From Gemmatimonadota bacterium (lineage in GTDB: Bacteria; Gemmatimonadota; Gemmatimonadetes; Gemmatimonadales; Gemmatimonadaceae), in NCBI GenBank assembly GCA_025362095.1, contig JANYIJ010000111.1:1-32602 (forward strand): 32,602 nucleotides of DNA, written 5' to 3'. The notes below the pieces were generated by a model that was not told where the DNA came from, ran no database searches, and saw only the letters and a program-made list of their open reading frames with translations. Below, in pieces: positions 8,086 to 16,500 of this stretch (within the stretch, counting starts at the first letter, position 1; each line of letters starts with the position of its first letter). Position numbers and translations under genes: made by a program.

Positions 8086-8637
8086 TCACCACGTCACTTC
8101 GCCCGCGCCCGCGCGTTTGTTCGCGACACGGGCGAGGACGAACAGCAGGTCCGAGAGGCGGTTGAGATAGACGATGACGATCTGCGGGACGTCGTCACTG
8201 CGCTGCAGGTGAATGACGGACCGCTCGGCGCGGCGGCACACCGTGCGAGCGACGTGCAGCGCGGAAGCCTTGGGCGTGCCGCCGGGCATGATGAAGGCTT
8301 TGAGAGGGGTGAGTTCCTCTTCGCCATCGTCGATGGCCTGTTCGAGCTGGGCGATGCGCTTGTCGGAGATCTTCGCCTTCTCGAGCTGCTCTTTGTGTTT
8401 CTCGGGATGCGGCGTGGCGAGCAGCGCGCCGATGGCGAAGAGATCGCGCTGGACCGGCGCCAGGATTTCATCGACGCGCGGCATCATCTCCACCGCGCGC
8501 GCGGAGCCGATCACCGCGTTGAGTTCATCGACGTCGCCGTAGGCCTCGACGCGGACGTGGTCTTTCTCGACGCGCCCGCCGCCGAAGAGTCCGGTCCGAC
8601 CGTCGTCGCCGGTCTTGGTGTAGATCTTGTTCGCCAT
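8086..8637 (-). CDS. PduO-type cob(I)alamin adenosyltransferase
   Basis: A 183-residue ATP:cob(I)alamin adenosyltransferase of the PduO/MMAB family, which makes coenzyme B12 (adenosylcobalamin) from cob(I)alamin and ATP. The N-terminal ATP-binding signature is TKTGDDGRTGLFGG (residues 6-19), and the typical helical bundle carries the CRRAER motif near residue 135 and LNRLSDLLFVLAR near the C terminus. Its ATG shares one base with the kinase stop (TGATG), so translation is coupled to the gene before it; aroB follows after 34 nt. Which B12-dependent enzyme it serves cannot be told from this window. Confidence 0.93.
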   Translation of the reverse strand: MANKIYTKTGDDGRTGLFGGGRVEKDHVRVEAYGDVDELNAVIGSARAVEMMPRVDEILAPVQRDLFAIGALLATPHPEKHKEQLEKAKISDKRIAQLEQAIDDGEEELTPLKAFIMPGGTPKASALHVARTVCRRAERSVIHLQRSDDVPQIVIVYLNRLSDLLFVLARVANKRAGAGEVTW

Positions 8638-9662
8638 CAGCTGCCGAACACTTTTGCCCAGACGCTTTTGTCCACCGGTGGGGGAGCCGCCGGTTCGCGG
8701 CGCGGCGTGCTGGACGGCGGGCGGTACGACTGGGGAAACTGCTTCGCGAGGTGCGACTGCAGGCGCTCAGGCGAACCCGGCGCCTTCTGCTTCGCACACC
8801 ATTCGTCGAGCGACATTCCGAACATCGCAGCGTTGGGCCGCATCATCGCGTCTTTCGCGATCGCCAGCGCGAGCAGGCCGGTGATGCTCTGGTCGAGATT
8901 CGGGAGCAGCCGGCGGAGATCGGGCGATGGGGCGATCACGACTTCGTCGAGCGCCGCCTCGGTCTCCTGCTCGCGGAAGAGCTGCTGCAGCGCGAGCAGT
9001 TCGAACAGCACCACGCCGGTCGAAAAAATATCGGTGCGCCAGTCGACATTTTCGCCGACGATCTGCTGCGGGCTCATGTAGTGTTTCTTGCCGATCGTCA
9101 TGCGGCGCTCTTCGGCGGGATCACGCATGGAGCGCGCTTTCGCGATGCCGAAATCGGCGAGCTTCACCTGGCCGTCCCACGTGAGCAGGACGTTTCCAGG
9201 CGAGACGTCGCGGTGGACGATGTGCAGCCGATTGCCCGAGTCGTCGACGAAGTTGTGCGCGTAGTCGAGCGCGCGGCAGACGCGGCTGACGATGTACGCG
9301 GCCAGCGTCGCAGGCATCTGCTCACCGATCGCCCGGTGGTGGTCGATGAGCGACCGCAGCGTCACGCCGCGGATGTATTCCATCGCCATGTAGAATTCGC
9401 TGTCGACTTCCTCGAACTGGTAGATCTGCACGATGTTGCCGTGCACGAGGTTCGCCGAGAGTTTCGCCTCGTCGATGAACAGCTGGAGCCACTCCGGCTG
9501 CGCGGCGTATTTCTGGTGAATCACCTTGAGCGCGACGCGTTTGGTGAATCCGCGATCGCCCATCTGCTCCGCTTCGTACACGGTCGCCATACCGCCGCTC
9601 GCGATGCGGCGGAGCAGGCGGAACTGACCGCGATATTCGATGGTGCGGACCACGTCGTTCAT
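8637..9662 (-). CDS. soluble Ser/Thr protein kinase (Hanks type)
   Basis: A 341-residue eukaryote-like kinase. The glycine loop is ASGGMATVYE (21-30), the ATP-anchoring lysine is in VALKVIH (K46), the helix-C glutamate is probably E65, the catalytic loop is HRDVSPGNVLL (H150-R151-D152) and the metal-binding loop is DFG at 170-172. The activation segment ends GKKHYMSPQQ, with SPQQ instead of APE, as in many bacterial kinases. The last about 50 residues are Pro/Ser/Arg-rich, and no transmembrane helix or sensor domain is present, so it should be cytosolic. The ATG at 9662 overlaps the dinB stop (ATGA); a longer in-frame extension to 10037 runs inside dinB and was rejected. Substrates unknown. 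Confidence 0.93.
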   Translation of the reverse strand: MNDVVRTIEYRGQFRLLRRIASGGMATVYEAEQMGDRGFTKRVALKVIHQKYAAQPEWLQLFIDEAKLSANLVHGNIVQIYQFEEVDSEFYMAMEYIRGVTLRSLIDHHRAIGEQMPATLAAYIVSRVCRALDYAHNFVDDSGNRLHIVHRDVSPGNVLLTWDGQVKLADFGIAKARSMRDPAEERRMTIGKKHYMSPQQIVGENVDWRTDIFSTGVVLFELLALQQLFREQETEAALDEVVIAPSPDLRRLLPNLDQSITGLLALAIAKDAMMRPNAAMFGMSLDEWCAKQKAPGSPERLQSHLAKQFPQSYRPPSSTPRREPAAPPPVDKSVWAKVFGS

Positions 9663-10171
9663 GCGAAGTTTTTTTCGTCGGCTGAAGGACCGTACATCCC
9701 CGGCACGGCCACGTCGTTCATGCGAAGGTAGACGCCGAGTTGTGCGCGATGATGGATGAGGTGGTTCATCACGAAGCTGCGCAGCACGGTGGCGCGCGGC
9801 ATCGTGAAGATCGTCTGGCCGCCCGCTTTCAGCGTCCAGTTTCCGGCGAGACGCTCGTCGCTCACGCCCGCGATTGCGGCGCGCCCCTCCGCGACCTTCT
9901 TGTCGAACGACGCCAGCAGCTGGTCGCGCGACTCCAGCTTGGGCGGCTCGGGACGCGGCGCGCCGACCGGCGCGAAGTCGAGTTCGTCCGTGTTGATCGT
10001 CTCTGCGACCCACGCGGGGAGGTCGCTCACGTGCCATGCGAGCCAGCCCAGCGATCCTGATTTGTCATGGGGTTTGTACGCGAGATTCGCGACAGGGACC
10101 CGCTCCAGCATCTTGCGGGTACTTGCCATCTCCATGTCGAACTCGGGCAGCAGGGCGTCGCGGACAGCCAT
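9659..10171 (-). CDS. DinB-family four-helix metal-binding protein
   Basis: A 170-residue protein of the DinB/YfiT-like superfamily. The putative metal-ligand histidines are H47 (LAWHVSD) and the NHLIHHRAQLGVYLR region (H137 and H141), which is the classic C-terminal motif of DUF664/DinB proteins. Family members bind divalent metal and some are thiol-dependent S-transferases; the reaction here is unknown. The ATG is preceded by GGGAG at a 9-nt spacing. It is first in the dinB-kinase-ATR-aroB run and divergent from the fqr-tamA operon across only 55 nt. Confidence 0.87.
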   Translation of the reverse strand: MAVRDALLPEFDMEMASTRKMLERVPVANLAYKPHDKSGSLGWLAWHVSDLPAWVAETINTDELDFAPVGAPRPEPPKLESRDQLLASFDKKVAEGRAAIAGVSDERLAGNWTLKAGGQTIFTMPRATVLRSFVMNHLIHHRAQLGVYLRMNDVAVPGMYGPSADEKNFA

Positions 10172-10226
10172 CTTTAAGTTCTCCCAACAGGTTGATTCAG
10201 TCTCTCACGGCGGTGAACTTTCTCCT
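10172..10226. promoter_or_regulatory. divergent promoter region of the dinB and fqr operons
   Basis: Only 55 nt separate the two start codons, so the promoters of a four-gene and a seven-gene operon must overlap or lie inside coding sequence. No strong -35/-10 pair was found. GAACTTTC at 10215-10222, 4 nt before the fqr ATG, resembles the TAnnTTTG-like boxes seen before other SD-less genes here. AAGTTC/GAACTT arms (10176-10181, 10215-10220) are far apart and may be chance. Confidence 0.45.
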
Positions 10227-11243
10227 ATGCCGCACGAGATCCGGGATATCACGATAATTGGCGCGGGGCCCGCTGGGCTCTTTGCCCAATTTTACGCCGG
10301 CATGCGTGGCGCGTCCGCACAGATCGTCGATGCGCTTTCGGAACCCGGTGGACAGCTCACCGCGCTGTATCCGGAAAAGTACATCTTCGATGTGGGCGGG
10401 TTCCCAAAGATACTCGCCAAAGATCTTGTTCGCTCGCTCGTCGAGCAGGCCGCGCAATTCGGACAGCCTGTGCACTGCAATCAGCGCGTCGTCGCGCTCG
10501 AGGAAGCGGGCGGCCACTTCACGCTCGTGACGGAGACTGACCGCTTTCCCACGCGATCGATCGTCGTCGCCGCCGGCATCGGCGCGTTCGAGCCGCGCCG
10601 CCTTCCGCAGGCGGCGGCCGCTCCGTGGTACGGCCGCGGGATCTACGATCGCGTCTCCGATCCGTCGGCGTTCGATGGACAGCGCGTGGTGATCGTCGGC
10701 GGCGGCGACTCGGCGTTCGACTGGGCGCACCAGCTGCGCGGCCGCGCGGCGAGCGTGGCGCTGGTGCACCGCAGCGACCGCTACCGTGCGCATGCGGCGA
10801 CCGTCGCGGCTGTACAGGCTGCAGCGGACGCGGGCGAGACCACGCTGCACCCGTTCCACGAGCTGCACGAAGTGGTCGAGGAAAATGGAAAAATTGTCGC
10901 GATCGATCTCAAGGACATCAAGGCGAAATCCACGAGGCGCATTCCCGCCGACGTCGTGCTGCCGATGCTCGGCTTTGTGAGCGACATCGGGCCGCTGGCG
11001 TCGTGGGGGCTGCGCGTGGAGAACGACGAGATCGTCGTGAACTCGCAGATGGAAACGGGACGCGCCGGCGTGTACGCGGCGGGCGACGTGACGACCTACG
11101 CGGGAAAACTCAAGCTCATCGCCACGGGATTCGGCGAGGCTGCCTGCGCGGTGAATCAGGCGGTGCACCACATCTACCCCGAGAAGAAAGTGAATCCGGG
11201 GCATTCGTCGAACCTCGCGATTTTCGGGCAGAAGGACGACTGA
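10227..11243 (+). CDS. ferredoxin/flavodoxin--NADP+ reductase (thioredoxin reductase-like)
   Basis: A 338-residue flavoprotein of the thioredoxin-reductase-like FNR type (YumC family), which moves electrons between NADPH and ferredoxin or flavodoxin. The FAD dinucleotide fold is TIIGAGPAGLFAQ near residue 10, the NAD(P) fold is VVIVGGGDSAFDWA near residue 157, and the FAD-closing motif is GVYAAGDVTTYAGKLKLI near residue 287. The redox CxxC of true thioredoxin reductase is absent, which separates the two. The ATG at 10227 was chosen because it gives the normal family start; the open frame before it is the antisense of dinB. No Shine-Dalgarno is obvious. Its stop shares a base with the tamA start (TGATG), tying it to the TamAB operon. 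Confidence 0.92.
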   Translation: MPHEIRDITIIGAGPAGLFAQFYAGMRGASAQIVDALSEPGGQLTALYPEKYIFDVGGFPKILAKDLVRSLVEQAAQFGQPVHCNQRVVALEEAGGHFTLVTETDRFPTRSIVVAAGIGAFEPRRLPQAAAAPWYGRGIYDRVSDPSAFDGQRVVIVGGGDSAFDWAHQLRGRAASVALVHRSDRYRAHAATVAAVQAAADAGETTLHPFHELHEVVEENGKIVAIDLKDIKAKSTRRIPADVVLPMLGFVSDIGPLASWGLRVENDEIVVNSQMETGRAGVYAAGDVTTYAGKLKLIATGFGEAACAVNQAVHHIYPEKKVNPGHSSNLAIFGQKDD

Positions 11244-13510
11244 TGAAATCGCGAGGTCGCCGGTGTGGCTGGGCCCTGCCGGTGGCCGTGCTGCTCGCGG
11301 TGACTGCGGGCGCGTCGCACGCTCAGGACCTGAGCTGCGGACCCGGCGATCAGGAAGTCATGCGGCTCGCCTTCGAGGGAAACAAGGCGTTCGCCAGCGC
11401 CGTGCTCGAGAACGGCATCGTGACGGCGCCGTCGACGTTTCTCCAGCGCACGATCCACTGGCTCGGGGCGCGGCACTGTCTCAACCGCAAGGAATTTCCG
11501 CTCGACCGGCTGCGCCTGATCATCTGGTATCGCAATCACGGGTACGCATCCGTCACGGTGGACACCATCGTGACGCCGCTCTCACCCGGCCAGATCGGTG
11601 TGCGGTTCTCAATTCACGAAGGCGAGCCGACGATCGTCGACACGCTCGAGATCACCGGGCTCGATTCAGTGCCCGAGCGCGCGGCGATCATGAAGGGATT
11701 GTCGGCGAAGGCTGGACGGCCGTTCGACAAATACGCGAACGACACGACGGTTCTGCTGATCACGCAGCGCCTGCACAACGGCGGATATCCCAACGCGGAA
11801 GTGTTTCCCGGCTACGACACGCATCCGGCGGCCCACCGCGCGAACGTTTCGTTTGCAGTGACGACGGGGACGCGCATGCGGCTTGGCGCGGTGACGCTGA
11901 AAGTGGATCCACGACCGGGCGCGTCGCGCGCCGTGACCGACAATGCGATCCGGCACGTGGCGCAGCTGAACGCCGGCGATTTGTACTCGCAGGCGGATCT
12001 CGAGCGGGCGAAGCTCGCGCTGTATCAGACACAGGCGTTCTCGCGCGTGACAGTCGTGCCGGAGCCGGACTCCGTACGGCCGAAGGGCAGCACGACCGTG
12101 CCGGTCTCGTTGCTGATGACCGAGGGATTCATGCACGAGCTGAAGCCGAGCATTGGCTACGGCACCCTCGATTGCTTTCGCACCAGCACGGATTACACGC
12201 TGTACAGCCTGATGGGCGGCGCAACGCGGCTGGACATGCACGGCAAGCTTTCGAAGATTGGAGTCGGCAGTCCGCTCAGCGGTCTCGAGTCGCTGTGCCC
12301 CGACGCGCGCAAAGATCTGTACAGCAAAAATCTTAATTATTTCGCGGGCGCGACGGTTTCGCGGCCGGCGATTTTCAAAGGAGTCGTGCCGTCGTTCTCG
12401 CTCTACAGCGAGCGGCGCTCGGAGTTCGACGCCTACCTGCGGACGACTCCGGTGGGCGGCAACGTGACGTTCGCGCGGCCCCGCGGCCGCCTGACCGAAG
12501 CGTTCTCGTACTCGGTGGAATATGGCCGCACCGAGGCGCAGCCCGCGCTGCTGTGCGCAGTGTTCAACGCCTGCGAGGCGACGGACCGCGAGTTCGTGCA
12601 GCGACTCCAGCGGCTCGCCGTGGCGAGCGTCTCGATGTCGAACGACGCGACGGACAACCCGGTAAATCCGACACACGGCACGGTGATCCGCTTCGAACTC
12701 CGCACGGCGGGCGCACACACCGGATCGGATCCGTCGCTGCATTTCAACAAGATTCTCGTCGACGGCGCGGCGTACATGCAGATCACCAACGACGTCGTGC
12801 TTGCGGCGCGTCTGCGATTCGGCGCGGTGCTCGGCTCCAGCTTTGGCTTCAACAATTCCGCGGCATTCATTCCGCAGCAGGAGCGCCTCTTCGCCGGCGG
12901 CCAGACGAGCGTTCGCGGGTTCCAGCAGAACGAGCTCGGGCCCGCCGTCTACATTCCGACGGCGTTCGACACGGTGCAAACGGACGGCATCACGCACTCG
13001 GACCTCAAGGACTCGACGCAAATCGCGTACTTCCGCGCGAAAAACACCGTCGGCCAGCGCACGATTCCAACCGGCGGCAACGCGCTTACGGTGGGCATGC
13101 TCGAGGCGCGGTTCCGCAGTCCGGTGCTTTCCGACGTGCTTACGTGGGCGCTGTTCGTCGATGCGGGCGCCGTGTGGAACGTCGGCAAGGAGGGCGAAGG
13201 GATCAGCGGCAGCACGCTGCTCTGGACGCCGGGATTCGGCGCGCGCTTTCGCACGCAGGTGGGCGTGCTGCGCATGGACCTCGCGTACAATCCGTACCGC
13301 CGGCCGCCCGGCGCTGCGTACTACGACACGCCGGTCGCGTCCGGCGGCGCGCTGTTCTGCGTGAGCCCGACGAACACGCTTCGCGTGACGAGCGTGAATG
13401 GGGTGGTGCAGCAGGCGCCGGGCGCGTGCCCGGTCTCGTTCCAGCCGCCGCTGCAGACCTCGTGGTTCCGCCGGCTGACGTTCGTGCTCACGCTGGGCGA
13501 GGCGTTCTAG
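11243..13510 (+). CDS. tamA: TamA-like Omp85 outer-membrane protein (BamA/TamA family)
   Basis: A 755-residue Omp85-superfamily barrel. A Sec signal peptide (residues 1-28, ending SHAQ) is followed by POTRA-like repeats to about residue 300 (for example VDTLEITGLDSVPER and MRLGAVTLKV). A 16-strand-type barrel follows with the conserved VRGF motif (arginine at 558) and a C-terminal phenylalanine. BamA is usually more conserved and carries five POTRA domains; the location directly before tamB favours TamA, the outer-membrane half of the translocation and assembly module that moves proteins or lipids to the outer membrane. It starts by a one-base overlap with the reductase and ends 3 nt before tamB. 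Confidence 0.88.
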   Translation: MKSRGRRCGWALPVAVLLAVTAGASHAQDLSCGPGDQEVMRLAFEGNKAFASAVLENGIVTAPSTFLQRTIHWLGARHCLNRKEFPLDRLRLIIWYRNHGYASVTVDTIVTPLSPGQIGVRFSIHEGEPTIVDTLEITGLDSVPERAAIMKGLSAKAGRPFDKYANDTTVLLITQRLHNGGYPNAEVFPGYDTHPAAHRANVSFAVTTGTRMRLGAVTLKVDPRPGASRAVTDNAIRHVAQLNAGDLYSQADLERAKLALYQTQAFSRVTVVPEPDSVRPKGSTTVPVSLLMTEGFMHELKPSIGYGTLDCFRTSTDYTLYSLMGGATRLDMHGKLSKIGVGSPLSGLESLCPDARKDLYSKNLNYFAGATVSRPAIFKGVVPSFSLYSERRSEFDAYLRTTPVGGNVTFARPRGRLTEAFSYSVEYGRTEAQPALLCAVFNACEATDREFVQRLQRLAVASVSMSNDATDNPVNPTHGTVIRFELRTAGAHTGSDPSLHFNKILVDGAAYMQITNDVVLAARLRFGAVLGSSFGFNNSAAFIPQQERLFAGGQTSVRGFQQNELGPAVYIPTAFDTVQTDGITHSDLKDSTQIAYFRAKNTVGQRTIPTGGNALTVGMLEARFRSPVLSDVLTWALFVDAGAVWNVGKEGEGISGSTLLWTPGFGARFRTQVGVLRMDLAYNPYRRPPGAAYYDTPVASGGALFCVSPTNTLRVTSVNGVVQQAPGACPVSFQPPLQTSWFRRLTFVLTLGEAF

Positions 13511-13513
13511 GCG

Positions 13514-16500
13514 ATGGGACGCCACCGGCTGGTTGTGCTGCTGAGCGCACTCGTGATGCTGCTGATCGGCGGGGGAATCGTCGGCGGTCTGATGGCCGCG
13601 ACGCAGAGCGATGGCGGGCGCGAGTGGATCCGCGGGCAGCTCGTCCGCCAGATCGCGCGCGGAATGCACAGACGGCTCGTGATGGGAAAGATCTCCGGAT
13701 CGTTCCTCACGGACTTCGAGGTCGACTCGCTCTCGCTGATCGGGCCCGACGATTCCGTGTTCATCGCGACTGGTCCCCTGCACGTCACCTACGACCCGCG
13801 CGATCTGATCGACGGCCGCATCATCGTGCGCTCGGTCGAGCTCATGCACCCGTTCTTCGTCATCCGGAAGGGGAACGACAACGTCTGGAACTACGACAAA
13901 GTTTTTCCGCCCTCGAAGACGAAACCCGGCGCGAGCCCGCCGCTCTCGCGCAACGCGTTCGGCGCGATCGTGCAGTTCCGCAATGTGCGTATTCGCGGCC
14001 TGCATTTTCAGCTCACGCTGCCCTGGTCTCCCGACGATTCGCTCAGGGGCGCGCGCCGCGACAGCGCGATCGTCCGCAACCTCGCGTCGAAAGACCAGGA
14101 GATCCGCGCGGTCGTGGTGAAGGGGAAGCGCGGCTACCAGCGCACGACGCGCTGGACGGAGGGGAACTTCACGTTCAACCGCATCCGCTTCCGCGAGCCG
14201 GGACAGCCGGGGATCCAGTTCGACATCGCGCGATTCGACGTGAACGAACACTCGCCGCCGTTTCTCATTCGCAACATGCGCGGCCTTGTGAACTGGCGGA
14301 ACGATTCGCTTTCGATCGACGTGCGCCACCTCGAGCTCCCGGGCTCTGTTGCCAGGGCGACCGGACGCCTCGACTGGGCGGGCGGCAAGCCGATGCAGTA
14401 CGACCTGCACATCAACAGTGATTCCGTCTCGCTGCGCGACATCGCGTGGATCGCGTCGTCCATTCCCAAAACGGGCGGCGGCTCGATGTCGCTCCATATC
14501 AAGAACGACCGCGACCCGCGCCTGCTCGACTACGCGATCGAGAAGATGGACCTGCGCACGAACGCGTCGCGTCTGCGCGGCGCCATGACGTTCGCCGTCG
14601 GCGGCCCGGTGCTCGTGCTGAAGGACATGGCCATCGAGGCGGTACCGCTTGATTTTGCATTGATCACGGCGATGAACGGCGCGCCGTTTCCGCAGCCGTG
14701 GAATGGATCGTTCGCGGGCACCGTGCGCGCGAGCGGTGGGCCGGTGAATCACTTCGTCGTCGACGATCTCAAGCTCACGTACACCGACCGCAACGTCGCC
14801 GGCGCGATCACGCAATTCGCAGGCAAAGGCGAGCTCGACATCATGAATCCGGGGAGCACGACGTTCCACGGATTTCATCTCAACCTCGCGCGCTTCGACC
14901 TGCGCACGCCGCAATTCCTGAGCCCGGGATTCCCGCGCCTGAACGGCATCATCTCCGGCAGCGCAACGCTGGACTCGGCGTGGACCGATGTGCGGTTCCG
15001 CGACGCCGACATCACGCACAGTGACGGCGACAGCACACCGCCCTCGCGTTTCAAAGGCGACGCGCGGCTCTCGACACTCGGCGCCAACGTCGCGTTCGAC
15101 GTCGCGGTCGCTGCGCTCCCGATTTCGATGACCACGCTCGCGCGCTCCTACCCCGGACTGCCGCTGCGCAGCGAGTACTCCGGCCCGATGCGCCTGCAAG
15201 GCGACGTCAGGGATTTCAGCGCGACAGCGGATCTCACGGGAGACGCCGGCCGCTTCCAGATCGAAGGCCAGTTCGACGCCGCCGCGCCGGGATACCGTGC
15301 GTCGTCGCGCGGATCTGTCGCCGGCCTCGACCTGAGCCGCGCGCTCGCGCGCACCGGCGCGCCGCAGACAACGCTCAACGGGCGCTTCGTCACTTCACTC
15401 GAGTTCGACTCGCTGCCGAACATGCTCGGCGACGCGCAGTTCTTCCTCGACCGCTCGCTGATCGACGGCGTTCGAGTGTACGCGGGGCAGGCGGCGTTGC
15501 GGTTCGCCGGAGGCGCGATGATGGTGGACACGCTCCGCGTCGAGTCCTCCAGCGGGACGCTGACCGCGCGCGGCGGCCTCGGTCTCGCGGCCACGCGCAG
15601 CGACTCGCTCTTCTTCCGCCTCGACGTTGACTCACTCGGCGGACTCCGCCGCTATCTCGTGAAGGCGCGCACGAAAATCGACTCGCTCGCCCGCAAAGAC
15701 ACCGCGGCGGTTGCGCTCGCGGCGCTCGCGGATTCGCTCGGCGGATCTTTCAGCGCGAGCGGCACACTGCTCGGCCGACTCTCGAAGTTCGGGGTGCGTG
15801 CGACTGCGCATGGCACGCAGCTGCGCATCGGCACGCTCACCGCGCGCCAGGCAACGCTCACGGCGAATATCGGATCGCTCCCCGACTCGGCGACCGGGGC
15901 CTTCTCGTTCACGCTCGACACGCTGCGCCTCGGCACACTCGCGTACTCGCGACTTTCCGTCCGCGACAGCCTCTCCGGTCGCGACCGCCAGCGCGTGACA
16001 CTCGCGGCGAAGTCCGCGCTCGACTCCGCGCGCGCGACGGCCAACATCGACTTTCGCGGTGACACGATCGCCGTGGCCGTCGACAGTCTCTCGATTCAGA
16101 CATCGGCCGACTCGTGGCTCCTCCGGAAGCGGGCGCAGATCGCAATTGTTAACGGCGCGCTCTCCGTCGACTCGATCGCGCTCAGCGGAAAAACCGGCGG
16201 CTTCTTCGCGCTCAGCGGCAAGACGACGGCGGACTCGGCCGTCTTCCTCGGGATCCGCTCCGACTCCGTGCCGCTCGCCGACATCGGCGAGCTGATGCAG
16301 ATGCAGTCGCCGTTCGAAGGAACGCTTTCGCTCAGCGCTGATCTTCGCGGCACGCGCGAAAGACCCGTGATGAAGTTCGATGCGACGCTTCGCCACGGCG
16401 TGCTGCTCGGACTGAGACTCGATGAGTTTCGCGCCAATGGCGACTATGACAACCGGCGGCTGTCGGCGGCGCTCACGTATTCGCGCCTCGGGCTGCCCGC

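Noticed and set aside
6020-8165. Plus-strand frames opposite the sigma factor and aroB
   Set aside because: Shadows; the minus-strand products have unmistakable family motifs.
10176-10220. AAGTTC/GAACTT inverted arms between dinB and the reductase
   Set aside because: Arms are only 6 nt and 33 nt apart, so chance is likely; one arm coincides with the dinB ribosome site.
12553-14421. 622-codon plus-strand frame crossing the tamA-tamB junction
   Set aside because: Arg-rich shadow in another frame of two well-supported genes; no motif or ribosome site.
11666-15199. Antisense open frame of 1177 codons over tamA and tamB
   Set aside because: Arg/His/Glu-rich shadow of high-G+C coding sequence; the sense frames carry signal peptide, Omp85 and TamB features, and no domain was recognisable in the antisense product.
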